Positions 11,501 through 23,747 of a DNA stretch of 64,000 nucleotides are shown one piece after another. This stretch comes from Bathymodiolus brooksi (Eukaryota > Mollusca > Bivalvia > Mytilida > Modiolidae). The notes beneath the pieces were generated by a model that did no database searches, was not told where the DNA came from, and saw only the letters and a list, made by a program, of their open reading frames with translations. Where the stretch lies: contig OY804586.1 of the NCBI GenBank assembly GCA_963680875.1, positions 52,486,203 through 52,550,202 of the forward strand, in the 5' to 3' direction. How positions within the stretch are numbered: the stretch's first letter is position 1; every line of letters starts with the position of its first letter. A program made the position numbers and the translations under genes.

Positions 11501-12565
11501 CGTTAGAGAATACCCAAGGGACAATCAAACTAGACAATCCACAGATAGAAGCAACATTGGGTACTCAAGACACAGGACACAGATATAAAAAACACACAAC
11601 ACAATATGTGTTGGACACCACCATACACAAGACAAAAGACGAAGACAAACAAAGCAAAGCCACAACACAATATGTCTTGGACACCACCATACACAAGACA
11701 CAAGACGAAGACAAACAAAGCAAAGCCACAATACAATATGTGTTGGACACCACCATACACAAGATACAAGACGAAGACAAACAAAGCAAAGCCACAATAC
11801 AATATGTGTTGGACACCACCATACACAAGATACAAGACGAAGACAAAAAAAACAAAGCCACAATACAATATGTGTTGGACACCACCATACACAAGACACA
11901 AGACGAAGACAAACAAAGCAAAGCCACAACACAATATGTGTTGGACACCACCATACACAAGACACAAGACGAACACAAACAAAGCAAAGCCACAATACAA
12001 TATGTGTTGGACACCACCATACACAAGACGAAGACGAAGACAAACAAAGCAAAGCCACAACACAATATGTGTTGGACACCACCATACACAAGACACAAGA
12101 CGAAGACAAACAAAGCAAGGCCACAACACAATATATGTTGGACACCACCATACACAAGACACAAGACGAAGACAAACAAAGCAAGGCCACAACACAATAT
12201 GTGTTGGACACCACCATACACAAGACACAAGACGAAGACAAACAAAGCAAAGCCACAACACAATATGTGTTGGACACCACCATACACAAGACACAAGACG
12301 AAGGCAAACAAAGCAAAGCCACAACACAATATGTGTTGGACACCACCATACACAAGACACAAGACGAAGACAAACAAAGCAAGGCCACAACACAATATAT
12401 GTTGGACACCACCATACACAAGATACAAGACGAAGACAAACAAAATAAAACCACAACTCAATATGTGTTGAACACCACCATACACAAGACACAAGACGAA
12501 GAAAAAAAGGAAAGCCACAACACAATATGTGTTGGACACCACTATGGGTAAAACAAACCACATAT
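11501..12565 (-). repeat. 66-bp tandem array inside a minus-strand Rep1
   Basis: About 14 units of 66 bp carry GACGAAGACAAACAAAGC, CACAACACAATATGTG and TTGGACACCACCATACAC. It is bounded by the Rep1 landmark ACGTTAGAGAATACC on the left (11501) and by AAATAAGACATGAG-type Rep1 sequence on the right. Because 66 is a multiple of 3, five frames stay open for 160-357 codons; these are artefacts. One unit near 12020-12040 is shortened, which shifts the frames. Confidence 0.9.
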
Positions 12566-13084
12566 AATGTAAATAAGACATGAGCCCCACACTTTAAACT
12601 CAAGATTATAGCTAGTGGTCTTTAAAGTGTGGTATTTTGTTCATATCATAACAATAATTATAGTTATACGGGAGAGTTGTCAGCTTACTCACATGTGCAA
12701 ATCACTTTTAATGACCACATCATTTCACTAAAAACCAAGGTATTGCCCCAATAAATCTAGCTCAACCCCACCAATTTTAGCTTAGGTGCCTGTACCACGC
12801 TAACAGACTAGAGTGTATATGTACCTTAGGGGGTATTAATGTTTGCTGTTTGCTGTTACGATGCGATTTTCTGTTCGGATTTTGAATCTGTTGCGGAATG
12901 TTTTGCATTTCATTTTATCGTTCATGTGTTCAACTGGAATGTTGCCGTGGACAGAGCATTGCACAAGATACAAGTGATACAGTACCATAACAACGTACAT
13001 GTGTCAGTACAGATAGTGTGCAATAAATGTCATAGCGTATAGCCTTGTATCGGATGAACTATGACCTCGTAAACAGTTTTCGTT
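12566..13084. other. Intergenic DNA, mostly unrecognised
   Basis: A weak Rep4-like stretch (AGCTCAACCCCACC) lies near 12760. The 67-residue frame at 12839-13042 has no recognisable domain. Confidence 0.4.
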
Positions 13085-13315
13085 CAATATATTGGTGTAT
13101 TAGATATATTTATTACTGAAATTAACAGTTCCTAAATAATGAAATTATTAATAAAACTTTGGTTCTCCTCCCTCAGGCATAGATGACCGTAGCCGATATT
13201 GGCTATCCAGTTGAGGCCCTTTGGTTTTATTGTCTTTCAATCCTTCGATTTTGAGCGTACCCGATGAAGCTATAAAAACGTAGATATCGAATTTAGTGCG
13301 CACGAAGCGTTTAAG
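13085..13315 (+). repeat. Rep3 copy with an inverted 3' end
   Basis: CATAGATGACCGTAGCC, TAGGCCCTTTGG-like and TTTTGAGCGTACCCGATGAAG follow the Rep3 order. The final module (GTGCGCACTAAATT, ATATCTACGTTTTTA in other copies) is present as its reverse complement at 13274-13312. Confidence 0.75.
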
Positions 13316-13547
13316 GTGGTTCCAAATTTGATTGTTTATCGTAGCATATGACCTTGTACCAGATATGAACTATAACAGTGCAAGTAGTTCACAATAAAAG
13401 TCATATCAATAGTTCATCAGTTCTGTTGCTTTGTCTATCCCGAAGGCGATCGATTTTTTGTATAATGTTTACCTTTGACCTGTGTTTTAGTAGAAGAATA
13501 TGAAATACAACTGGACAATAACATAAAAATCATGATTGCACCATCAT

Positions 13548-13858
13548 TGGTTGGTTTATGGTGCTTAACGCCATTTTCAACAATGTTCCAGTTGTATAGT
13601 GTGGCGGTCAGTTTTATTACTTTAAGCATATTTTATTGTTCAAAAAGACAAAAGGATAAGACACAAGTTAAGCAACTTAGACAGTCTTCTCCCAATTTTA
13701 TTGGTGGAGGAATCCGGAATACCCAGAGAAAACCACCGACAGGCTGCAACACACTGACAAACTTTATCACACAATGTTGCATCGAGACCACCTCGGCATA
13801 AGCGTGGTTCGAACTCACAGATGTAATGGTGATAATCCAACTGCCCTACAATCACGAT
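13548..13858 (-). mobile_element. SINE-A copy, minus strand, interrupted by an 84-bp insert
   Basis: Normal SINE-A modules flank an extra segment at 13619-13702. The junctions both carry TTTTATT (13612-13618 and 13696-13702), which is single-copy in other SINE-A elements. Confidence 0.8.
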
Positions 13859-14219
13859 AATTGCCTAACTGAAAAAGAACAATCCCCGAAGAAGGAATAT
13901 TGACCGTTTAATGTTACGTGACCAAATGTTTTATCAAGTTGTTCGTTGCTACCAAATGTCCATGCATTGCAGTGGCTTTCAAGAGTCGTATCCCCGTTTA
14001 ACCGAACCATCCCCCATTTCTATATAATTTTATATATTGCTGATTATAACTGAAATACTGATCGCTTAATCTTTGTATTCCGCCTACACAACCGATGGAC
14101 ATTCAATTCGAAAGGGTCGCATCGGGAGCGCGGAGAAACTAGTTCAAATCTTACACAATTGGATTCGCAGAGGGCCCACAAATAATTATACTGTTTAATA
14201 ATAGACAATGTTATATGAT

Positions 14220-14430
14220 TCTGTTGTATTAAGATAAATGTTAGAGAAAATCGATGAAGCTATCAAGATGGACAATCCAGAGACACCTCGAACATTGGGA
14301 ACACAAGACACAGGACGAAGAAAAACAACACATAGAAAACTAAACAGATGAGCGACGAAAAACCGAAGTGAACTAAGGTGCTCTCGAAGGGTAAACAGTT
14401 CCTGCCTCTTATAAGATACCCATCGTGTAT
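14220..14430 (-). repeat. Rep1 copy, minus strand, unexpanded
   Basis: TGTTAGAGAAAATCGATG, TGGACAATCCAGAGACAC, CACAAGACACAGGACGAAG and GGTGCTCTCGAAGGGTAA show the Rep1 modules once each, without tandem expansion. Confidence 0.7.
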
Positions 14431-14521
14431 AGTCCGATAAAAGTCTTCTCGGTGATAGAGGAAAGACAAAAATCGACGTAAAAAGGAAAATATCCATTGT
14501 CTTTTGGGATATGGATATTTC

Positions 14522-14775
14522 GATTGATTGATTGACTGATTGGTGTTTAACGTCCAGCGAGCAATTTTTCAGCTATATTCAGGACGAGAACATTTAAAAA
14601 TATAAACGCCACGGGACTCGAAACAAGGAAAGGTGATGAGTAGGGACGGATAATTTAGCCAATGCAATAGGTCTCCTATGGACCACTCATTATGCTCATG
14701 CTCATAATGAGCTGTTACACTGGGTTCTTCAACGTGCGAAGAGGATGGCAATCTCTCAACACGGGACCTCGTAAA
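14522..14775 (-). mobile_element. SINE-C copy, minus strand
   Basis: Begins with GATT repeats and GGTGTTTAACGTCCAGCG, followed by TTTTTCAGCTATATTCAGG. This is the SINE-C tail read on the opposite strand; the tRNA-like head is only weakly visible near 14770. Confidence 0.6.
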
Positions 14776-16017
14776 GCGATGAGAAACACAAAGAACTCTA
14801 TCTAGAAATAGTTTCCAGTTTTAACAACAAAAGTCAACAGCTGATGTTTACAGTAATGTATGCTCAATTTTTATAACCACCAAACAGACAACATACAATC
14901 ATAAAAATATGTCAGTTGTCCCCCCTAATAGGATATTAATGGCCGTGCACATCCTGAGGTAAACCCCCTTATTCTCTAAGTAACAATTTTATGTGTACTG
15001 ACCGACTGATTTATTAGCGTGGACATCGCCATTTTATGTAAATTTTATGAGTATAAATATAACATGTCTGTCTATCGCTCTATGTCGCTAAATATAGAAA
15101 AAAATTTAGAATTGAATGCATTGTTTTGTACATGTTTGAAAACCGTATATACACGATTCTTTACAAAGCATAGCGATCATCGTTTTAAGTCAAAATGTCA
15201 TAATTAACACTTTCTTGTGTATTTATATAGAGACGGAGACTGTAATCGTCATCCCAGACAGTACGCTATACAAGAATATGGCAGTAATAATCACTGGTTG
15301 GTTTTCCAATCTTTTGACTCTGAACGTACCTGATGAAGGTTATTCCAGAAACACGAAATGCGCACTAAAGTTGATATCTATCGTAAAGGGAATGGTCATC
15401 GAAACCAAAATTACTTTGACACATATGGTACTTGGATATAAGATAGATGATTAAACCTATCTTGCATTAAATTTTTTGATAACAGTTGTAGGGTTTTTCA
15501 TCTATAAATCGTATTATATATCTGAACATAAAACAAAGTATATTAATTTTTATAGAATATTTGTCAATGAATATATAAAAAGAATAAAAGAAAATAAAAC
15601 ACTTCAAAATTGTACATTTTTAATGAAAGTAAAAAATCACATACTAAATGGAAAATAAATAAATCTTTCCAAAAGTGTATTAAATAGAAATTGCATTTAG
15701 TTTGTATATATTTCATGTGATTCTGATTATAGCCCTGGATAATCAGAACAGGATGTAACAGGGAAACACCAAAAAGAGCTTAGACTTTTGGCGTGTTAAT
15801 TGTAGCGAGCATTTGTTGAATAAAATAGATCACGTTGTTAAAAAAAAAATGACATCTATGTTTTTTTTATTTATCATAGTGGATGCTATTGTAGTTTAAT
15901 GTCAAATGACCTTGGTGCACTTAGTTTTCCTTCGCAATATCCCCCCTCCCGTTTTATCGCCAAAATCCCTTACACCATATCCATTCTATTGCTTTGTATA
16001 CGTTTACTATATATCAG
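14776..16017. other. AT-rich intergenic DNA
   Basis: A Rep3-like fragment (GAACGTACCTGATGAAGG, TTATTCCAGAAACACG) lies at about 15312-15390. Nothing else recognised; small frames lack support. Confidence 0.45.
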
Positions 16018-16275
16018 GGGCCGTCGTGGTCGTATGATAGTTGGATTTACAACTACTTGTGCAATCAGTGTCTATCACCATTACATTTGTGAATTTGAAC
16101 CTCATTTATGGCGAGGTGAACTCGATACAATATTATGTGATATGGTTTGTCAGTGATTTGTGACAGGTCGATGGTTTACTCTAGGTTCTCCGGTTTCCTC
16201 CACCAATAAAACTGACCGTCACGATATGGCTGAAAGTTGTTGAAAGTGGCGTTAAACACCATAACCATAACCCCA
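16018..16275 (+). mobile_element. SINE-A copy, full length
   Basis: Head GGGCCGTCGTGGTCG, TTGGATTTACAACTAC, then GACAGGTCGATGG, CCTCCACCAATAAAACTGACC and the GGCGTTAAACACC tail with CATAACC repeats. Confidence 0.85.
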
Positions 16276-16527
16276 TTCCTTATGACAGTGATATTACTGT
16301 ATGGATTTGATAATAACTATTTATTGGTTGTTTGTTTAAGTTAATATAGGCTGTTAATTTCCAAAGGGGAAAGAGATGGGGACGTTTTTAGTTTTTCGAA
16401 TACTTAATTGTTGAAGAATTTCTTGCTATTGGTAATAGACGATGGAAAGGATCTAAGATACCAATGGAACCACTAATCGAAGGCCAGACAAGACGTTAAT
16501 AAGCAACAAAACAGACCAAAAACATTA

Positions 16528-16808
16528 GGAACCCGGCTGGCTCAATGAGCTAGTTAGTTGGATTACCTAACAACTCATACAAATCTATCACCAATACGGC
16601 ATGTGTTCGCGCCCGGCTTTGTAAATTACAAAAAATGAGTGCACTCGACTCGCAGCTGCAAGTGATAAGGTTTACCAATTACTTGCATGGTCGGTGGTTT
16701 TTTCCGGGTACTCTGGCTTCCTCCACCACTAAAACTGGTCGCCATGATATAGCTGAAATATTGCTGAAAGTGGTGTTAAACACAATAATTCAACCAATCA
16801 ATCAATCA
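16528..16808 (+). mobile_element. SINE-B copy with target duplication
   Basis: Head GGCTGGCTCAATGAGC, B box GTGTTCGCGCCCG, tail with AATC repeats. Flanks ACCAAAAACATTA (16515-16527) and ACCAAAACATTA (16809-16820) look like a target duplication with one indel. Confidence 0.85.
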
Positions 16809-16820
16809 ACCAAAACATTA

Positions 16821-17107
16821 CACAAATAAAAAGCTAAGATTGAGGTGTTCCAAATTGACAATAAATGTTAGTTACAATGAATAAATAGTGGCAGTTATTT
16901 ACACACATGCACATTACCGCTCACTTGCATGTCTTGCTTCAGTCACTTCAATACCAATTGGCAGGGTTAAGCTAGTTATATTGGCCCAAACATTCGTTCC
17001 TTGTGCAAATATGCGCGTTTTCCACATGCTAGCAATATTCTGACTCTCACATGTAATTGGTAGATAATCTTGCTCAAGGGCCAAGTGTGTGATTCTGTAG
17101 CTATATT
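16821..17107. other. Intergenic DNA, nothing recognised
   Basis: No gene or repeat recognised. Confidence 0.4.
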
Positions 17108-17380
17108 GGGCCCGAGTGGCTCAATGAGTTAGATAGTTGTTGTATTACCTAACAACTCACACAAGCCTATCACCAATATGGCGTAGGCTTAGCCCGACTT
17201 TGTAAATTACAAAAAAGGATGCACTCGACTCGCAGCCTGAAGTGATAAAGTTTACCAGTTACTTGCCCATGGTCGGTGGTTCTCTTCGGGTACTCCGGCT
17301 TCTTCCACCACTAAAACTAGTCGCCGTGATATAGCTGAAATATTGCTGAAAGTGGCGTTAAGCACCAAAAACCAACCAAG
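17108..17380 (+). mobile_element. SINE-B copy
   Basis: Head GAGTGGCTCAATGAGTTAG, body AGTGATAAAGTTTACCAG, tail GTGGCGTTAAGCACC. It abuts SINE-C and Rep2 copies in a nested cluster. Confidence 0.8.
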
Positions 17381-17381
17381 C

Positions 17382-17640
17382 TGTAGCTATATCATGACGA
17401 GAACAAGTTACATTTTTTATGAGATGATGTCCGGTTTGCATCAGACAAGCGCGATTAGTTATAACATTCCGCGAATATACATGTCGCTCCAGTCGATACA
17501 TTATCCTGATTCTCAGGCAACCAGTTTTTTCTCCTTCACTAAGGCGCACCAAATACCAATTTGATAGTCTTTAGTTTGACCCGACCAAGATTCGAATCTG
17601 GGATCTACCCTAACTATCACACCCCCATTGGAGTTTGAAA
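17382..17640 (-). mobile_element. SINE-C copy, minus strand
   Basis: TAGCTATATCATGACGAG, GACAAG block, CTCAGGCAACCAG, and a B-box region GATTCGAATCTGGG match the SINE-C order. Confidence 0.7.
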
Positions 17641-17644
17641 AGGA

Positions 17645-17888
17645 TTGTTAACAATGCTGTTATAGTGACAACCGGAACCTTTTAACCGTAATGGAAGCGG
17701 GAGATTTGGCGCCGTAAAATCTGATTCAAACCACCATTTCTTTGGAAATGGCTGTACCAAGTCAGGGCCATTGCGGTTTTCCCAGTTTTCCGGTGGCTGA
17801 CTGATTTTGTCTGTTTGTTGACATATGAGTTTTGCCTTTCCCTTTGGAAGATTGCTCGGTGTTCGGTAATTTTGTTATTACTCTTATG
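17645..17888 (-). repeat. Rep2 copy, minus strand
   Basis: Reverse complement of the Rep2 order, from TGTTATAGTGACAACCGG to GGTAATTTTGTTATTAC. Confidence 0.8.
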
Positions 17889-18376
17889 GTAAAGAAAATA
17901 TGGTCATCTTTGAATCGAAACATAAGTGTCAAAGTCATCTATCGTCATCTTTACAGAGGTGATATTATATAATTAAACAATGTGTTAATAAACAAATATT
18001 AAACCAAACAATCATTCGAAAGAACAATACACATTACAAACAAATGACTAAAGTGTACCATTTTTATATAGAACAATTTTTTTTTTAATCGAACTAATTG
18101 TGATAAATTTGTTGTTTGTCGTGTATTACCATACCCATACGCCTTTTTTCCTGTCAATATTGAAAGATGTATTAAAAGTGCAAAAACGAAAATAATATAA
18201 TTATTTATGAGAATATTACCTCATGAAAACAAACTGTGAACATGATAGGTCAGAGGTCAGATTAGATTGATTAGTTACTCCCACTAATCAGGATAAATTA
18301 TCGTTTTTAGAATTTGTTTTCTGTTGTTCGAATTAATATCGAATCAATATTATAGATGATCAACATTCAAGACTCT
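17889..18376. other. AT-rich DNA between two inverted Rep2 copies
   Basis: No gene recognised. Together with the Rep2 copies on each side it forms a large inverted pair. Confidence 0.4.
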
Positions 18377-18612
18377 AAATAAGGGTAATAACAAAATTAC
18401 CGAACTCCGAACAATCTAACAAAGGGAAAGTCAAAACTCATAAGTATATAAACAGACAAAATCAGTCAACAACCGGAAAACTGTGAAAACCGTAATCACC
18501 CTGACTTGGTACAGGCATTTCTAAAGAAACGGTGGGTTGAATAAGATTTTAAAGCGCCAAACCTCCCCCTTTCATTACGGCTCAAAGTTTCCGGCTGTCA
18601 CTATAACAGTAT
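18377..18612 (+). repeat. Rep2 copy
   Basis: Runs from AAATAAGGGTAATAAC to CTGTCACTATAACAG, near identical to the copy at 9633. Confidence 0.8.
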
Positions 18613-18984
18613 TTACAACAATACTTGAACAAAACAGGTAAAATAGTTGTCAAATCAGCGCCAAACTCTGTGAAGTAAATGCCAAAAACACTCTTACGTC
18701 ACACATTGATAAAAAAGAATATTTTGACATTTTTGTTGAAACCTTATCTTTATACATTTTCACTATATGAAAATCCATCGTTTATAATCTTTTCTGCAGA
18801 GACGGAATATATTTCGACATGATCTTGGTATCGGAATATAAACTTTTTAAGAGATCGAATAAGGCGATTATTTTTTATAGCCCTGGTCCAGTAGCCTGTT
18901 TCACAGATGAAGATGACGTTTCAGGAAATCAGAATAATTGCTACTGGCCCTCGCGATTTCTTGTTTTGATCTTTCGTTTACAGA

Positions 18985-19125
18985 ATGACGCAATGTAATA
19001 AAGTTTGTCAGTGACTTGTGACAGGTCGGTGGTTTTCTCCGCGTCTTCCGGTTTCCTCCACCAATAAAGCTGACCGCCACGATATAGCTAAACTATTGTT
19101 GAAAGTGGCGTTAAACACCATCAAA
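18985..19125 (+). mobile_element. SINE-A 3' part
   Basis: Begins at ATGTAATAAAGTTTGTCAG and keeps the core (CCTCCACCAATAAAGCTGACC) and tail (GGCGTTAAACACC). Confidence 0.8.
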
Positions 19126-20540
19126 TAACCACTCCCCCCTATAAAAAACACAAAAAAAAGCAACAACAACAAAAAACAAAACAACAACAACAAACAAACA
19201 GAACGACACGACTAGAGTAGACTTAATACAATTTCATGGAGTTTTCATCTTGAGTCTGTAGTGTTCTGTACACAAAACCAAACATTTCCTCTTCATTTTC
19301 AATGTTTTTATTCGGATTTACGAGCTTTATTGATTTACAAAAATGAGAGGTTTTATCGATAGATACTATTTTCTTTTGAGAAAATTGCAAATAACATTTA
19401 AAATAAGTGAAATACTTCCAGCATGATTTCATTATCTGTTAGCATGCATTAATCATTAAAAAAAAATATTTGTTCAATAAGAACAAGAAGTCTCTAGAAT
19501 ATCACATCACCACATCATTTCACTAAGAGGAGGGATTAAACCCATAAGACTTGTTTAACCCCGCCACTTTTTATTGAAGTGCCTGTTCGACGAGAGGAAA
19601 GTGAGTAGTCATGTATTGTGTGCCACTTTCTACGTGTTTTATATTTGAGTTAGGAAATGTTCCGACAGCGTAGTAGTTGTTGTAATTTATTTTATTGCTA
19701 TGCTATTTCCTCATAAGCAGGGAGATGATTTGGCATGTAGTAATTACAACAGGTGACTGTGACGGTGGAAGACAGACACACATATGTATGTACTCGGAAA
19801 TCCCACCCTTTAGTCGATACACAGTAGGTTATAATTAAGATACCTAAAACAAATATGGCGACATTTTTAAATACCAAGAAGAAACAAATTGAAAATAAAA
19901 TGTTAAATATTTCAGGTACGGGCTTAATAAAAAAAAATAAAATAAAAAAGAAACAAACCCCCCCCCCCCCCCTCCCGTAAATATCTAATTTAATGCGCAC
20001 CACGTATTTCAAGGATAACCTTTATCAGGTACACTCAAAGACGAAAGACTGGGAATACAATTCACTTTACAGTACCGTTAGAGGGAAAAAAAAGGGGGGG
20101 GGTTAAAAAGGTAATACAATTCGGCTAAGGTCACATATTGTCATTGCATTACCTATAAACAACAAATAAACAGGACGTACATATATAATACGTAACGATC
20201 ATAAATTAACATTCATTCATAATAAAGATAGGAAAAATAATTATTATATAACCGGATGTGGTTACCAATAAAGACTAAAAATGTCATATTCTGCATTTAT
20301 TGTCTATTTATTTTGATTTTATAAATGAAGTTTCATTATATTATCCTGTTGTGTTCACGGTATGGTTTTCCCACACTACATTTAGTCAATCGTAACTACT
20401 AGGCCATTCTCGCTACCCTGCAAATAACCTCGTATGGTTTTTTGTTTCGTTCAGAAATTTTTTTTCGGACAACACGAGAGTTAGAATATTAATTTGTTTC
20501 CAGAATTTAACATTAGGTTATATGACAAATACTCTGAATC
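19126..20540. other. AT-rich intergenic DNA with homopolymer tracts
   Basis: A Rep4 copy (ACTTGTTTAACCCCGCC) lies at about 19515-19690, a C14 tract near 19955-19970, a reversed Rep3 end at about 19985-20060, and a G-run near 20095. No gene. Confidence 0.5.
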
Positions 20541-20654
20541 AGATTTGTTTTTTTTCCTCCACCAAAATCAGAATATTTTTTTCAGCAACATTGGGAATCA
20601 GAATATTTTTTTAGAAAAAAACCATAACCTGCAAGTTAAATGGTCCGTCCCTAA

Positions 20655-20770
20655 CAACTGGAGGTAAAGAGACGAACCGAACATCGTTTTCATGAGGAAA
20701 TCGTAACGGACATCACAACACGGAACCTCCGAACGTAAAGACTCATAATAGGACAACATAAAACAAGCTT
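20655..20770 (-). repeat. Rep1 internal fragment, minus strand
   Basis: GACGAACCGAACATCG, AATCGTAACGGACATC and ACACGGAACCTCCG match the Rep1 middle modules. Confidence 0.65.
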
Positions 20771-20908
20771 TGTGTTAATAAAAACGTAGATATAACAATT
20801 ATATAAAATTATCTTTAACAAAAATAGGATTTGTTATTTGAAAAACAAAAACCGTAATGTAGTAAGCACTTATACAAACAACATTGTGATGTAATTCATC
20901 TATTCGGA

Positions 20909-21053
20909 ATTCACGGTTATGGTGTTTAACGCCACTTCCAACAGGTCGATGGTTTTCTCCGGGTTTTCCGGATTCCTCCACCAATAAAACTGACCGCCAT
21001 GTTATAACTGAAATATTGTTGAAAGTGACGTTAAATACCATAACTCTACACCC
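20909..21053. mobile_element. Snap-back SINE-A end
   Basis: A minus-strand tail (GGTGTTTAACGCCACTTCC) is fused directly to a plus-strand 3' half (GGTCGATGGTTTTCTCC through GTGACGTTAAATACC). The two tails face outward. Confidence 0.75.
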
Positions 21054-21737
21054 TTCACTCATTAAACCAGTAATTGCTTATACACTGACGAAAGTTGTGC
21101 ATATTGTTTCTCATAATCAACAAAGGATTCCATGGCTATTGCTTCTGTGAGAAAGAAGGGAAACACAAGATCAATAAATATTGTTATGCCTCATACATGT
21201 TGGTAATAATTCTGCCGATTAAAATGTCAAACGTCATGTTAAATTAATGGCTATATTACATGAACAGAAGTTCAATCTTTAGTTTTCTGTGTAGTGATTT
21301 GTAGATCATTGTTTGTCCTTTTTCTTTTGGTCATTGAAGTGGCTGTCCTCGGGAAAACAACCATCCTCGGGTTGACAGCTTTAAACAATGTTCACCATAT
21401 ATGGAGGCAATAATTGTACAATGTAATTACTGTTTGTAGAAAGATTCCACTTTTAGTACCTCATCAATATGCATATTGTTTCAGCAGTACACGAAACATC
21501 TAGATCAGTTTACCCTTTAAATGTCAGTATGAATATATACTTTATATTCCGAAAAGATCAACGAGGTTTTGTATTGATGAATGCTTATTTTCCTATCACA
21601 CCATTCATGATATAATAAATTATAATTGATGTGTATATGTCATAGCAATGTATAATTAATATAATATTTATGTATATTATAGAATGTTGTCATAGTTCTC
21701 TTGGTACATAAGAAGTGCACTGAACAGCAAAAAAAAA
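21054..21737. other. AT-rich intergenic DNA
   Basis: A short Rep1-like stretch (GTAGATCATTGTTTGTCC) near 21300. No gene. Confidence 0.4.
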
Positions 21738-22390
21738 ACGTTAGAGAATACCGAAGGGGCAATCAAAAATGGAGAATCCAGAGAAACTGGAAACATAGAG
21801 TACAGAAGATACAAGACAAATAAACGTTAGAGAATACCGAAGGGACAATCATGAATGGACAATCCAAAGGAACTGGCAACATAGGGTACACAAGATACAA
21901 GACAAATAAACGTCAGAGAATACCGAAGGGGCAATCAAAAATGGACAATCCAGAGAAACTGGCAACATAGGGTACAGAAGACACAAGACAAATAAACGTT
22001 AGAGAATACAGAAGGGACAATCAAAATGGACACTCTAGAGACACTGGCAACATAGGGTACACAAGATACAGGACAAATAAACATCAGAGAATACCGAAGG
22101 CGAAATAAGAAATGAACAATCCAGAGAAACTGGAAACATAGGATACACAAGATACAAGACAAATATACGTTAGAGAATACCGAAGGGGCAATCAAAAATG
22201 AACAATCCAGAGAAACTGACAACATAGGGTACAATAGACGAAGACAACCAAACGTTAGAGAATACCGAAGGGGAAATCAAAAATGGACAATCCAGCGAAA
22301 CTGACAACATAGGGGACACAAAACGAAGTAAAACAAAGCGAAAACACAACACAATATGTGCTGGACACCACTATACGCAAACAAATACAA
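21738..22390 (-). repeat. 86-bp tandem array within a minus-strand Rep1
   Basis: Seven units at about 86-bp spacing begin ACGTTAGAGAATACCGAAGG and contain GACAATCCAGAGAAACTGG and ACATAGGGTACACAAGA. The right edge continues into ACACAATATGTGCTGGACACC, the module that is expanded at 11.6 kb. Confidence 0.9.
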
Positions 22391-22980
22391 ATAACGTAAA
22401 TAAGACATGAGTCCTTTTACGAACATCTTGAGGTAAAGACGGGCAGTGCATCGTGTTTATGTTGAAATTGTAACGGACATAACAACACGGAACTCAGAAC
22501 GCAAAGACACATACTAGGTAAACACAAAAGACTAGACATCACAACACGGAACCACAACACAAAGACACATAGTAGGTAAACACAAAAGACTAGGCATCAC
22601 AACACGGAACTCAGAACACAAAGACACATAGTAGGTAAACACAAAAGACTAGACATCACAACACGGAACTCAGAACACAAAGACACATAGTAGGTAAACA
22701 CAAAAGACTAGACATCACAACACGGAACTCAGAACACAAAGACACATAGTAGGTAAACACAAAAGACTAGACATCACAACACGAAACTCAGAACACCAAA
22801 GACACATTGTAGGTAAACACAAAAGACTAGACATCACAACACGGAACTCAGAACACAAAGACACATAGTAGGTAAACACAAAAGACTAGACATCACAACA
22901 CGGAACTCAGAACACCAAAGACACATTGCAGGTAAACACAAAGGACTAGGGTACTCGAGAAGGGTAAGCAGATTTTGCTT
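22391..22980 (-). repeat. 59-bp tandem array, another Rep1 module
   Basis: About seven units of 59 bp carry ACATCACAACACGGAACTC, ACAAAGACACATAGTAGG and TAAACACAAAAGACTAG. It follows the 86-bp array in the same Rep1 copy and ends at the Rep1 core GTACTCGAGAAGGGTAAGC. Confidence 0.9.
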
Positions 22981-23364
22981 CTTATGAACGTCGTCTTGTG
23001 TCAAATGTGTCAAATGCTGATAAAAAGCAATATAAGAAAATGAAAAATAACATAAAAAAACAACCACTTATGAATATTTAAAACTTAGTCATTAAATTAA
23101 TAAATAGTATGTGTTAAGAATTGTAGCGTAATAATTATGCATGACCAATGCGCTCAACAATATAGTGCACCGTTTACCTCTTTTCTATTACTGATGACTA
23201 CTATTTGACCTTGTTTTAATTTTGTAAGAAGATAAATTACCATAATCTATATGATTGGTAAGCATTAATCAAATAAAAAGAAAAAGAAATAATACCGCAC
23301 TGTCGGGACAGTTCCACAACCCAATACAAAAATCTGAAAAAGAGGCATAATCGATACCCCTAAC
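22981..23364. other. Intergenic DNA, nothing recognised
   Basis: No gene seen. Confidence 0.4.
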
Positions 23365-23545
23365 ACACAACGCAGGCTTAAGTGACTTTAGCCGATTTTT
23401 GGTCATCCTGCTTAAGTTCTTTGGTGTTATTGCTCCCACTTCATTTGACTTTCCAATCTTTCGATTTTGAGCGTACCTGACCAAGGTTATTCCAGAAACG
23501 CGTCGTGCGCACTAAATTGGATATCTACGTTTTTATTTTTTGAAC
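23365..23545 (+). repeat. Rep3 copy
   Basis: TTTCGATTTTGAGCGTACC, TTATTCCAGAAACGCGTCG and GCGCACTAAATTGGATATC in order. Confidence 0.7.
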
Positions 23546-23747
23546 ACAAATACATTACGGCTCAAGACATTTCTTTACTTATTAAGGAATACATAAATTG
23601 TCTTTAATAGTGAAATTTTCATTGAAATGCTTGTATCACTTCAAAAGATTGAGCTGTCAAGTAACATGTGCATTATGGGTATCGAATTAGCTAGTTTAAC
23701 GATTTTCGAATTTATTTTGGAACCGTTTGAAAGATGTAAAACCGCAT

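Noticed and set aside
11525..12603. Long open frames on both strands (up to 357 codons)
   Set aside because: They are products of a 66-bp tandem array (22 codons per unit). Several frames are open at once, with no start context or domain.
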